DNA of 64,000 bases, from the NCBI GenBank assembly GCA_030148165.1, contig JASBTZ010000007.1:576256-640255 (forward strand), given 5' to 3'. Below are positions 9,864 through 18,642 of this stretch, piece by piece. Within the stretch, counting starts at the first letter, position 1; each line of letters opens with the position of its first letter. The notes under the pieces are model-generated. The model was not told the DNA's origin and made no database searches. It was given only the letters and a program-made list of their open reading frames with translations. The translations under genes were made by a program, and so were the position numbers. This stretch comes from Bacteroidota bacterium. GTDB taxonomy: Bacteria > Bacteroidota > Bacteroidia > Flavobacteriales_D > Crocinitomicaceae.

Positions 9864-10030
9864 AGTAATGGCAAAAGTATACATTCAACATGAATTAAGA
9901 TGCATAAGACATCAATCTTTAAAGGCTATTTGTTAGCCTTTCAAGCAACTTTCTGAAATTTCCATATTCGAATAGATATTAACTACATTTTTTTGTATTT
10001 TAGATATACACTTAATGCAAACAGCATTCA

Positions 10031-12217
10031 ATGGAATTAGCCATAGATTTAAAAGATTCCTTAAAAACCTACTTCGGATTTGACAGTTTCAAAGGTGATC
10101 AGGAGAAGATCATCGAAAATGTGTTGAATGGAAACAATACTTTTGTTATCATGCCCACCGGAGGGGGGAAGTCGCTGTGCTATCAGTTGCCGGCACTTAT
10201 ATCAGAAGGAACCGCAGTGGTGGTATCTCCATTAATTGCATTAATGAAGAACCAGGTTGATGCGATTCGGCATATTAGTGAAAACGAATCAATCGCTCAC
10301 TTTATGAATTCTTCTCTTACGAAGAAGGAAATCAATAATGTGAAAAATGATATCCGCGAAGGAAAAACAAAATTACTATATGTAGCACCTGAGTCATTGA
10401 CTAAAAAAGAGAACATTGACTTTCTAACGGATGTCAATATTTCATTTTTCGCAATCGATGAAGCACATTGTATTTCCGAATGGGGGCACGATTTCAGACC
10501 TGAATACAGACGATTAAGAGAAATTTTCGAAAAGATCAGTGACGTACCGATCATTGCCTTGACTGCAACAGCAACTCCAAAAGTCCAAATGGATATTCAG
10601 AAGAACCTGAACATGCTAGATGCTGTGGTATTTAAATCATCGTTCAACAGAGAGAATTTGTTTTATCAGATTCTCCCAAAGAAGGAAGTTCAAAAACAGA
10701 TCATCCGCTATGCGGTGAACAAAAAAGGTAAAAGTGGAATTGTTTATTGCCTTAGTCGCAAAAAAGTGGAGGAACTCGCGGAGTTACTTCAGGTAAATGG
10801 AATAAAGGCATTACCCTATCACGCTGGTCTTGATGCAGCTACGAGGGGGAAGCATCAGGATATGTTTCTGATGGAAGAAGCGGATGTGATTGTGGCTACA
10901 ATTGCATTCGGAATGGGTATCGATAAACCGGATGTGCGTTATGTAATACACCATGATATTCCTAAGTCGTTGGAAAGTTATTACCAGGAGACAGGCAGAG
11001 CCGGAAGAGATGGAGGAGAAGGAGAGTGCATCGCTTTTTATCGTTATAAGGATATTGAGAAGCTCGAAAAGTTCCTTCAGGGTAAGCCAGTTGCTGAACA
11101 AGAAGTAGGAAGACAGCTGCTCAATGAAATTACATCATATGCCGAGACTTCGGTTTGTCGCAGAAAGATGATTTTACATTATTTCGGTGAAGAGTTTAAT
11201 GAGCATAATTGCAATAAACACTGCGATAATTGTAAAGATCCGAAAGAGCAATACGAAGGGAAGGAATATGTAAAACTCTTGCTTCAGGTGGTTGAGGCAT
11301 TGAAAGAGTCTCACCGTGCTAAGCATTATTGTGATTTCCTTTCAGGTATTGAAAATGCTGAGATCAAGAATTACAAACAGAATGATCACGATCTTTTTGG
11401 AAAAGGTAAAGAAAAGGATAAGCATTTTTGGAACGCTGTGATCAGACAAGTGGTGGTAGCAGGACTTCTGGAAAAAGATATTGAATCGTACGGCGTATTG
11501 AAATTTACGGATGAAGGAAGAACTTTCCTTGAATCACCTAAGTCATTTTCGCTTTATAAAGAACGGGACTATCTGGTTGAAGATAACGATGACTTTATTA
11601 CTAATGATAAAGGGTCAGGCGGAGCACTGGATCAAGTTTTGTACGATCAACTAATGGATCTGCGAAAGTCAATCTCTAAGGATCAAAATATTCCACCATT
11701 TGTCATTTTCCAGGAACCGTCATTAGAGGATATGTGTATTCAGTACCCTACCACGATAGAAGAAATGACAAATATTCAAGGTGTCGGAACAGGAAAAGCC
11801 GCAAGATATGGCGCTCCGTTTGCATCGTTGATTAAAAGATATGTAGCCGAGAATGAAATCGAACGCCCACAGGATCTCGTGGTTAAGTCACTCGTCAATA
11901 AATCAGGATTAAAAGTTCAATTGATTCAGAATATCGATCGTAAACTGCCACTTGAAGACATTGGCCAAAGTCAAGGAAAGTCACTTGAAGAAGTAATTGA
12001 TGAAATTGGTGCTATTGTTTCGTCCGGTACTAAAGTAAATATCAATTACTATATCGATGATATTTTAGATGAGGATACTCAGGAAGAAATCTACGATTAT
12101 TTCTCAGAGGCAGAAACGGATGACATCCAGGTTGCTTATGAGGAGTTTGATGGGGATTATACGGAAGAAGAGCTCAAACTTGTATTTATCAAGTTCATGA
12201 GTGAAATGGCTAATTAA
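10031..12217 (+). CDS. recQ: ATP-dependent DNA helicase RecQ
   Basis: A 728-residue 3'-5' helicase acting in recombination and fork repair. Walker A PTGGGKS is at 42-48, DEAH at 143-146, and motif VI QETGRAGRDG ends near 328. The RQC zinc site uses C376, C394, C398 and C401. A winged helix follows, an HRDC domain lies at about 530-610 (TNIQGVGTGKAARYG), and an acidic C-terminal extension of about 110 residues completes the protein. It diverges from tatC and overlaps the convergent lipoprotein gene by eight bases at the 3' end. Confidence 0.96.
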   Translation: MELAIDLKDSLKTYFGFDSFKGDQEKIIENVLNGNNTFVIMPTGGGKSLCYQLPALISEGTAVVVSPLIALMKNQVDAIRHISENESIAHFMNSSLTKKEINNVKNDIREGKTKLLYVAPESLTKKENIDFLTDVNISFFAIDEAHCISEWGHDFRPEYRRLREIFEKISDVPIIALTATATPKVQMDIQKNLNMLDAVVFKSSFNRENLFYQILPKKEVQKQIIRYAVNKKGKSGIVYCLSRKKVEELAELLQVNGIKALPYHAGLDAATRGKHQDMFLMEEADVIVATIAFGMGIDKPDVRYVIHHDIPKSLESYYQETGRAGRDGGEGECIAFYRYKDIEKLEKFLQGKPVAEQEVGRQLLNEITSYAETSVCRRKMILHYFGEEFNEHNCNKHCDNCKDPKEQYEGKEYVKLLLQVVEALKESHRAKHYCDFLSGIENAEIKNYKQNDHDLFGKGKEKDKHFWNAVIRQVVVAGLLEKDIESYGVLKFTDEGRTFLESPKSFSLYKERDYLVEDNDDFITNDKGSGGALDQVLYDQLMDLRKSISKDQNIPPFVIFQEPSLEDMCIQYPTTIEEMTNIQGVGTGKAARYGAPFASLIKRYVAENEIERPQDLVVKSLVNKSGLKVQLIQNIDRKLPLEDIGQSQGKSLEEVIDEIGAIVSSGTKVNINYYIDDILDEDTQEEIYDYFSEAETDDIQVAYEEFDGDYTEEELKLVFIKFMSEMAN

Positions 12218-12644
12218 TCCTCTCTAAGATAAATAGATGCCGCTGGTAAAACTCGGTGAATTCTATTTTTAGGCTTTTCTTCGTAAGTAAAATAATCCGA
12301 CCGTTGTCAAGGGTGTCAGTTATACCCGAAGAATCCATTTTATACAATATGTAATTATCACTTCCTTTGATAAGCTCATAATACCCATTGTCGTTTCGAT
12401 AAGATGTATCACCTTGATTGATAAAATACATGTCAATGGCATAGTTGCAAAGCGCGTCTTCGCAATTTTCGAAAGTCATTTGACCATAAGTATCATAACG
12501 ATACGTTAATCCAGAGAAATTTGAATATTGATATTCGATGATATTCCAGCTTCCTGCCAGTTTCTTCTTAGTGCGCTGCTCTTTATCGCAGGAACTGATC
12601 AATACCAGTATGATAACAAAGAATATGTTGAAGGATCTACTCAA
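12210..12644 (-). CDS. Hypothetical lipoprotein, lipocalin-like
   Basis: 144 residues with a signal segment and lipobox ISSC (Cys at 19). The mature chain contains LAGSWNIIEYQYSNFSG and alternating beta strands, a pattern like the small lipocalin-like lipoproteins of Bacteroidota; I cannot assign a ligand. It overlaps the upstream DUF4230 gene by eight bases, and its 3' end overlaps recQ by eight bases tail to tail. It is the last gene of the long minus-strand run. Confidence 0.7.
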   Translation of the reverse strand: MSRSFNIFFVIILVLISSCDKEQRTKKKLAGSWNIIEYQYSNFSGLTYRYDTYGQMTFENCEDALCNYAIDMYFINQGDTSYRNDNGYYELIKGSDNYILYKMDSSGITDTLDNGRIILLTKKSLKIEFTEFYQRHLFILERIN

Positions 12645-13260
12645 AATCGATGATTAGTTTTTTCTTAGAGGGAAGTAATTTACTGAACAATAATTCGATG
12701 TTTTCGTTGGCCCGCTCCCTTAAGCCAAATGATTCCGCATTTGTTTTCAACTTATGAAGTGCCTTTGCTTCCAACAATTTTCGTGTGCCATCGCTCCATT
12801 CACCTTGTTCTTCAAAGACCTCAGTTAAAGAGGGAGTTATTATGACGTCTAACACCTCGGAATTTGGAAGTGTAAGCCATATACTGTCCTCATTTTGTTC
12901 TATGTGATAATTCTGATCAGTGAGATCAACACCATACCTGACTTCGCCTCGTATGATTAATGTTAGCCGGCGTTTAACATCTCTGTTCATGGTTTTATCA
13001 TAGAGATCTCGCCAATCCAGCGGGTTTAATAGGTCCGGTTCATCCTTAAAGTACTCCACTGTGTCGACAACTATTTCATCCTTATAACTAATGGTACTAA
13101 TCTCTGCAATGTTTTTGATGGATTCAACTTTGATACCGGTCTCATCAATAGTAGAGGTCTTACCTCTCTCCCTCGTATATAGGTAGTATCCGGAAACAAC
13201 AAGAAGTGTTATGATTCCCAGTGCAACAATATTTTTCAGTAGTCTTTTGTAGTCCTGCAT
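12637..13260 (-). CDS. DUF4230 protein, membrane anchored (paralogue 1)
   Basis: 207 residues: a single N-terminal transmembrane helix (about 13-27), then a DUF4230-type ectodomain with IAEISTISYKDEIVVD, RGEVRYGVDL and a Leu-Pro strand LTLPNSEVLDV, and a charged C-terminal helix. Function is unknown. It is coupled to the next DUF4230 gene through a shared TAATG (stop TAA, start ATG), and the two proteins share the same order of strands and motifs, so they look like diverged duplicates. Confidence 0.8.
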   Translation of the reverse strand: MQDYKRLLKNIVALGIITLLVVSGYYLYTRERGKTSTIDETGIKVESIKNIAEISTISYKDEIVVDTVEYFKDEPDLLNPLDWRDLYDKTMNRDVKRRLTLIIRGEVRYGVDLTDQNYHIEQNEDSIWLTLPNSEVLDVIITPSLTEVFEEQGEWSDGTRKLLEAKALHKLKTNAESFGLRERANENIELLFSKLLPSKKKLIIDFE

Positions 13261-13811
13261 TATAGTCCTGAATCAGGATTAACAATAACTTTTTCAAACC
13301 CCAGCTCTTTGTAGAAATCTTCTACGAAGGTCTTCGCATTTTTCTCCGCATCTTTTAAGATGCTCGTTTGTTCAATATCTTCTCTGATGGCTTCTTCACC
13401 TTGTTTCAGAAAATCATTTTTTTCCTGTTGAGTGAATTGATCCCTGAATCCGCTGACGCTTTCCATTTCAGTGTGCACAAACTTCGGATCCATCGTAAAT
13501 GAAGTAATTTCTGCTGGCGGAAGATTGATTTCGATTGTCTTACCTTTTATCTTAATGTCGTCTTTGGACAGTTTCGACAAATCAATTCCCGCTTTTATTT
13601 TTGCCTTGCAACTGATAAGGATTCGCCGCTCGCCAAACTTGTACCATTCTTCGCCCGTTTTATCTAGCTTTACAATCTTGCCGACGGTGTACTCGCTAGT
13701 CGAAAGCTGGCCTATGTTTCGTATTTCATAAACGGATTCAGAATCGATGTCCTTTTCTTCGGAACAAGAAAAAGTGATTAGTAACATCCATATGTACCAC
13801 GTATACCTCAT
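13260..13811 (-). CDS. DUF4230 protein, probable lipoprotein (paralogue 2)
   Basis: 183 residues. The short hydrophobic N-terminus ends at TFSCSEE, so a lipobox cysteine at 16 is likely, giving a lipid anchor where paralogue 1 has a transmembrane helix. The ectodomain repeats the paralogue layout: IGQLSTSEYTVGKIV, KAKIKAGIDL, and INLPPAEITSF. It is coupled by TAATG junctions to both neighbours, the amidohydrolase upstream and paralogue 1 downstream. Function is unknown. Confidence 0.78.
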   Translation of the reverse strand: MRYTWYIWMLLITFSCSEEKDIDSESVYEIRNIGQLSTSEYTVGKIVKLDKTGEEWYKFGERRILISCKAKIKAGIDLSKLSKDDIKIKGKTIEINLPPAEITSFTMDPKFVHTEMESVSGFRDQFTQQEKNDFLKQGEEAIREDIEQTSILKDAEKNAKTFVEDFYKELGFEKVIVNPDSGL

Positions 13812-15001
13812 TATTTAAATGCTGCGGCTGTCATCATTTGAACACCTATCACAAGGGCTTCGTCATCAATATTAAACCTTGGAGTGTGAACACCGTGCAC
13901 AATACCTTTTCCTTCATTTCGAACTCCTAATCTGAAGAAGCAAACGGGTACTTCATGTGAATAATAAGAGAAATCTTCTGAAGTCAATCGGATCGGTAGT
14001 TCATGTACATTTGCGTCCCCGAGTAACTCCCGAGCCAACACCCTCATATCCTGTGTTGTCTGTGCATCGTTCATTAGAAAGGGATATCCTTTACTGATTT
14101 CAAGGTCTACCGTTGCTCCGGTCGATTCGGCGATTCTATGGATTGTATTGGAAATTAATTCATGAGCACGCTCACGCCATTCTTCATCCATTGTTCGAAA
14201 TGTTCCTTTCAAATGCGCTTTCTCAGGTATGATATTGGTTGCCCCGAGTGCTTCGAAGTGACCTATTGAAAGAACACTTGGAATTTTAGGATCACAATTT
14301 CTACTAACAATTTCCTGCAGGGCAGTTACGATTTGTGCTCCGGTCAATATAGGATCGATGCATTTATGAGGAGTTGCACCATGTCCACCCTTACCATTGA
14401 TAGTCAAATGGATCTCATCACACGACGCCATATACAATCCATCTTTGAATCCAACATGGCCGACTTCCATATCCGGAAATACATGAAGTGCTACCATGTC
14501 AGTGACTTTTGGATTGGCTAATACCCCAGCCTTGATCATGAGTGTGGCACCTCCAGGATTTTTTTCTTCACCGGGTTGGAAAATGAGTTTGACCGGTTTT
14601 GGCAGTTCATTCCGTAGCTCGAAAAGCAGTTCTGCCGCCCCCAGCAGGATTGAAGTATGTACATCGTGGCCACAGGCGTGCATAACACCTTCAACTTTAG
14701 AAGCATATACCACTTCATTTTGTTCAGTAATAGGCAAAGCATCCAGATCGGCACGCAGTCCGATGCATTCGTCATTGTCTGAATGATGATCGCCACGAAT
14801 AACACCAACTACCCCCGTATTACCAACGCCTGATTCACAGGAGATTCCAATTGCAGTCAGTTGTTGTTCAACATACTTCATCGTTTCGAATTCCTGATAA
14901 GAAAGTTCAGGATTTGCGTGAATGTGTTCGCGATATGATCTGACCTTATCGTGCAGTCGCTTCGCTCCACTTTTGATATTTGAAATAAGATCAGGATTCA
15001 T
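13811..15001 (-). CDS. M20 family metallo-amidohydrolase (N-acyl amino acid or hippurate hydrolase type)
   Basis: A 396-residue zinc-dependent amidohydrolase of the M20D type, which removes acyl groups from amino acids or peptides. The metal-binding motif is HACGHDVHTS, the catalytic glutamate pair is in FQPGEEKNPGG, and a dimerisation domain lies at about 190-300 (GKGGHGATPHKCIDP). C-terminal HGVHTPRFN provides a further metal ligand. The exact substrate cannot be told from sequence. It overlaps the TSUP gene by 11 bases and couples to DUF4230 paralogue 2 by TAATG. Confidence 0.9.
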   Translation of the reverse strand: MNPDLISNIKSGAKRLHDKVRSYREHIHANPELSYQEFETMKYVEQQLTAIGISCESGVGNTGVVGVIRGDHHSDNDECIGLRADLDALPITEQNEVVYASKVEGVMHACGHDVHTSILLGAAELLFELRNELPKPVKLIFQPGEEKNPGGATLMIKAGVLANPKVTDMVALHVFPDMEVGHVGFKDGLYMASCDEIHLTINGKGGHGATPHKCIDPILTGAQIVTALQEIVSRNCDPKIPSVLSIGHFEALGATNIIPEKAHLKGTFRTMDEEWRERAHELISNTIHRIAESTGATVDLEISKGYPFLMNDAQTTQDMRVLARELLGDANVHELPIRLTSEDFSYYSHEVPVCFFRLGVRNEGKGIVHGVHTPRFNIDDEALVIGVQMMTAAAFK

Positions 15002-15383
15002 TGTTTATAAGATTATAGCCAGAGGTTATCATTCTATACGAAACGTAAGCCATGACGATGCCGAAAATCAATTTAACAACACCCTCAGATAATTTTAATG
15101 CGAGCTTAGATCCGACATAGCCACCGATGACAAAAGCCGCAGCGACAATCAATCCAAACTTCCAGTTAAGATTTCCACTTTTATAGTAGTTCATTACTGC
15201 AAGAACACCAATAGGTAACAAGAGGATAAACAGGCTGGTTCCTTGGGCTTCATGCTGACTCATACCGAGTACATATACAAGTGCCGGGACAATTACTACA
15301 CCACCTCCTACACCAACGAATCCACTAAGTATTCCTGCAAGAATACCAATGACGATAAGAATATATATAGTTTGTGTTTCCAT
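14991..15383 (-). CDS. Half-size TSUP (TauE/SafE) family membrane protein
   Basis: 130 residues with about four transmembrane segments, roughly half of a standard TauE/SafE permease (about 250 residues). The family motif GFVGVGGGVVIVPALVYVLG near residue 22 is complete, followed by a second match of the half-repeat type. TSUP proteins export sulfite, sulfoacetate or similar anions; the substrate is unknown. A homodimer would restore the full-size fold. The stop is natural and the gene overlaps the next start, so truncation by mutation is unlikely. Confidence 0.85.
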   Translation of the reverse strand: METQTIYILIVIGILAGILSGFVGVGGGVVIVPALVYVLGMSQHEAQGTSLFILLLPIGVLAVMNYYKSGNLNWKFGLIVAAAFVIGGYVGSKLALKLSEGVVKLIFGIVMAYVSYRMITSGYNLINNES

Positions 15384-15411
15384 TTATCTTAGGTTAAAGA
15401 TAATGAAATCG

Positions 15412-16377
15412 TTATTGTACCAGGAGATTACAACCCCGAATATCAGAATGATCGAATCGTCCCATCAATTCAAACCCATTTGATTTTATTCGACCGAGAT
15501 CCTGGGTTGCAATGAATGAGCAGCTATACGTGTTAGCCAGGTCGATAACGTTAATTCCTCCGGTTTGATTATCCCGTTTAAGCAATTCAAGCGGATCGTT
15601 CACATCCCTGATGAGGACTTTCATCCAGGAAGGGGTATGAAATATCAGATCACTCGAAGCGTACGACTGAGATAAGAGTTCAGTCATTCCATATTCTGAA
15701 TAGGTGTTTTGAGTTTTTAAGCCCTTTGAAAGTTCGGCATGAAGCTCCTGTTTTGAAATTTCTTTCCGCGTGCCTTTCATTCCTCCAGTTTCAATAATAA
15801 GGGCCTCTGAGAAGTTATTATCCATAGCTGCCAGATCTAGTAAGGCATAGGAGACGCCAAAAATCACAACTTGTTTTTCTTGCTGAATTGCATGGTAATA
15901 GCGTTCATGAACCTCTTCGAGAGACCCAAGTAGAAACGCCGATTTATCATCAGCCAGATTAATAAGATGATTAACCATATAAATCAAACTCGAATCTCCT
16001 TGTTCCAGGTAATTGGGTAATAACGCCAGAATAACTTGATCTTTTGGGTCGCCGATAGCCTCTGTATAACTCTTTAAGAATGACTGCTCATATAAGTTTA
16101 AGTCGGCCACATAATGCGTAGATCTTTCACCACCGGTCCCACTGCTTTTAAAAGTTATATCGATTTGGTTTTCATTACAAAGTACTTTTCGATTCTTAAA
16201 AAAGGAAATGGGTAAGAAGGTTATTTCCTCGATCGAGTTAGGATTAGGGTTACCGGTCAGGTCCACGAACTCCCTGTAAACCAAATTATTTTGATATTGA
16301 TAGCTAAAAACGGCTAACGCCAATTCGCTGAACTGGTCGTCATTTTCAATGCTGAAGATTTTGTTTGAAAGATCCAT
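15412..16377 (-). CDS. LuxE/PaaK-like acyl-protein synthetase (acyl-adenylating) domain protein
   Basis: I start at the ATG at 16377 (321 residues), which shares a TAATG with the upstream transporter stop; the longer frame to 16539 only reads through that transporter. Motifs of the adenylate-forming family are visible: TFKSSGTGGE (phosphate loop), ETGGMKGTRKEI, YSEYGMTE and GRFDHSDIRGCN. LuxE activates fatty acids in bioluminescence, but there are no other lux genes, so this is probably an acyl or aryl activating enzyme of unknown substrate. Confidence 0.85.
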   Translation of the reverse strand: MDLSNKIFSIENDDQFSELALAVFSYQYQNNLVYREFVDLTGNPNPNSIEEITFLPISFFKNRKVLCNENQIDITFKSSGTGGERSTHYVADLNLYEQSFLKSYTEAIGDPKDQVILALLPNYLEQGDSSLIYMVNHLINLADDKSAFLLGSLEEVHERYYHAIQQEKQVVIFGVSYALLDLAAMDNNFSEALIIETGGMKGTRKEISKQELHAELSKGLKTQNTYSEYGMTELLSQSYASSDLIFHTPSWMKVLIRDVNDPLELLKRDNQTGGINVIDLANTYSCSFIATQDLGRIKSNGFELMGRFDHSDIRGCNLLVQ

Positions 16378-17996
16378 TAGAATAGCATTCCGGCAACCAC
16401 TGCAGTTGACATACATGCAAGCGTGCCCGCAATCAGTGCTTTCATCCCGAACTTTGCTAATACGCTTTTCTTTTCCGGAACAAGTGAACCTATTCCTCCA
16501 ATTTGAATACCTATTGAAGCGAAATTGGCAAAACCACACAAGACATAAGTACTCATTAGAATAGATTTCTCGGACATGTAATGTTTCAGTGTTCCCAAAT
16601 CCTTATAGGCGATAAATTCATTGATGATCGTCTTCTCTCCCAAAAGCTGACCAGCTAATAAACAGTCTTCCCAAGGAACACCCATGATCCATGCGACAGG
16701 TGCTAACGCATAACCAAGGATCGCTTCAAATGACAGCTCATTGTACTGACCAAGACTGGCAATGAATTCATTCACCCCAGTGTAATATCCAATCTTTCCC
16801 AATAGATAATTTGCAAGTGCGATGAGTGCAATGAATACGATTAACATGGCAGCAACATTAACAGCAAGCTTCACTCCATCGGTGGTTCCATTTGCGATTG
16901 CCTCAAGGGAATTAGCCCCCATTTTTTCTTTATCCACGGACAAGTCCGGATTGATCTTTTCCTTCTCAGGATAGAGCATTTTGGCAAAGACGATGGCGGC
17001 AGGAGCACTCATCAACGATGCAGTTAGCAGGTGCTTTGCGAAGAAAACTTGTTGTGCTTCATCCTCACCGCCAAGAAATACAATATATGAAGCTAATACA
17101 CCTCCCGCAATTGTTGCCATTCCTCCGGCCATCAGACAAAGGATCTCTGATTTTGTCATTCTACCCAAATATGGCTTAACCAGAAAGGGAGCCTCTGTTT
17201 GACCAAGAAAAACATTTCCGGCAGCTGAAACACTTTCTGCACCTGAAAGCCCCATAAGTCGTTTCATTAACCAGGCCATGCCTATCACCACGCGCTGAAG
17301 TATCCCCCAATAGTATAACAACGCGCTTAAAGCAGAAAAGAAAATAACCGATGGAAGTATCCAGGTGGCAAAATTTTTGACGTGGACATTTACTGAATTA
17401 GTTACAAAGTCTCCAAAGACAAATGTTGCACCTTCGTGAGCCATATTAACGACCTTAACAAAACCTTTTGAAATAAAATCGAAGACGTCCTCAACGTAAG
17501 GAACTTTAAGAATGAGTATTGCTAAAAAGAGTTGGAGCAATATACCTTTGATAACCAATGGCCAACTAATCGCCTTCCTGTCAGCGCTAAACAAATAACC
17601 AATAAAGAGAAGGAATAGAATACCCAGTAGACCTCTTATGATCGACTTAAAGATATTTGACTCGGACGGTTTATTATTTCGGTAGCTGAAATTTCCGCCT
17701 TCGGATTGTAATGAAAGTCTGTTGTCAGCTTCGTACGTAATAACAATGGTGTCATTAACTATTGTACTGTCATTCGAATTCCCAATGAGGATTAATTCCT
17801 GTTTCTTTTTCTTCCAGGTCCCTTCTTTTAATATGGAAAGTGAAGAATCTAGATTAACAAACGAATGATCTGAATTGAATTTAATGCTTAATGAATCGCC
17901 GCGTTTATAGGACGAATTGGTGCTGATCTGCGAAAGACCAGTTCCAAAGACACCAATGATGAAAAGAATACTAAGACTGACGCTTATTGATCTCAT
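16377..17996 (-). CDS. CNT/NupC-type nucleoside transporter with an extracytoplasmic N-terminal domain
   Basis: A Na+- or H+-coupled concentrative nucleoside transporter. The transport core begins near residue 110 and contains VFLGQTEAPFLVKPYLGRMT and GVPWEDCLLAGQLLGEKTIINEF split over its length, both typical of CNT proteins. I choose the ATG at 17996 (539 residues) because it opens a signal-like segment ending GLSQ; the frame extends to an ATG at 18029. Residues about 24-105 are a beta-rich domain (ILKEGTWKKKKQELILIG) resembling a small lipocalin-like module outside the membrane. It overlaps the nuclease gene. Confidence 0.9.
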   Translation of the reverse strand: MRSISVSLSILFIIGVFGTGLSQISTNSSYKRGDSLSIKFNSDHSFVNLDSSLSILKEGTWKKKKQELILIGNSNDSTIVNDTIVITYEADNRLSLQSEGGNFSYRNNKPSESNIFKSIIRGLLGILFLLFIGYLFSADRKAISWPLVIKGILLQLFLAILILKVPYVEDVFDFISKGFVKVVNMAHEGATFVFGDFVTNSVNVHVKNFATWILPSVIFFSALSALLYYWGILQRVVIGMAWLMKRLMGLSGAESVSAAGNVFLGQTEAPFLVKPYLGRMTKSEILCLMAGGMATIAGGVLASYIVFLGGEDEAQQVFFAKHLLTASLMSAPAAIVFAKMLYPEKEKINPDLSVDKEKMGANSLEAIANGTTDGVKLAVNVAAMLIVFIALIALANYLLGKIGYYTGVNEFIASLGQYNELSFEAILGYALAPVAWIMGVPWEDCLLAGQLLGEKTIINEFIAYKDLGTLKHYMSEKSILMSTYVLCGFANFASIGIQIGGIGSLVPEKKSVLAKFGMKALIAGTLACMSTAVVAGMLF

Positions 17997-18567
17997 CCCT
18001 GATTCTTGAAGCCAATTCATAATCTTCATTATCGATTGCTTGGTTAAGTTCAGCCTCTAGCTGGTCAATTGTCAATGTTTCCAGAGAGCTACCTGTTTCA
18101 GCTTCTTCCTCTTCGCCGAACGACTCGTTGATCAGGTCTTCTTCTTCCATAGCAGATTCATCCAACAGAATACCCGCGCTTGAAAGAATATCTTCAGAAG
18201 TATAAATATCGCAGTTAAATCTTATTCCTATGGCAATTGCGTCCGAGGTTCTTGCATCTATTTCAACAACCTGACCGTTTTGTTCGCAAACAAGTTTTGA
18301 AAAGAAGATACCCTCGTCCAGATTATATATGATCACCTCTTTCACTTCAATGTTGAAGGTTGTAGCGAAGTTTTTAAATAGATCGTGAGTTAAAGGTCTC
18401 GTAGGAACCATTTTCTCCAATTCAATAGCAATCGCCTGTGCTTCAAATCCACCAATGATGATTGGAAGTCTTCTGTTTCCACCTACTTCTGACAATACTA
18501 GAGCATATGCTCCAGATTGTGTCTGGCTGTATGATAATCCGACTATTTCAAGTTTGATCTTCTCCAT
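17971..18567 (-). CDS. Bifunctional nuclease (BFN/DUF151) family protein with UVR motif
   Basis: 198 residues: an N-terminal BFN/DUF151 domain (about 1-135, with LPIIIGGFEAQAIAIELEK and DARTSDAIAIGIR) and a C-terminal UvrB/UvrC-type helical motif (about 163-196, LEAELNQAIDNEDYELASRI), joined by an acidic linker. Plant and bacterial relatives have been described as nucleases, but the role in bacteria is unclear. The UVR motif suggests a protein partner. It is followed by the nucleoside transporter, a pairing I know from other flavobacteria. Confidence 0.9.
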   Translation of the reverse strand: MEKIKLEIVGLSYSQTQSGAYALVLSEVGGNRRLPIIIGGFEAQAIAIELEKMVPTRPLTHDLFKNFATTFNIEVKEVIIYNLDEGIFFSKLVCEQNGQVVEIDARTSDAIAIGIRFNCDIYTSEDILSSAGILLDESAMEEEDLINESFGEEEEAETGSSLETLTIDQLEAELNQAIDNEDYELASRIRDEINKRQS

Positions 18568-18642
18568 GCGGTGGATTGAATTTCTCGTGAATTATGAAGG
18601 TTTATATTACCTGTTTCACGTAAAATTACAATTTCTCAGGGA

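Noticed and set aside
9864..9884. Longer tatC start
   Set aside because: Adds seven residues unlike TatC and covers a -7-like element.
16378..16539. N-terminal extension of the LuxE-like gene
   Set aside because: It reads the transporter gene in another frame; the TAATG junction at 16377 fits better.
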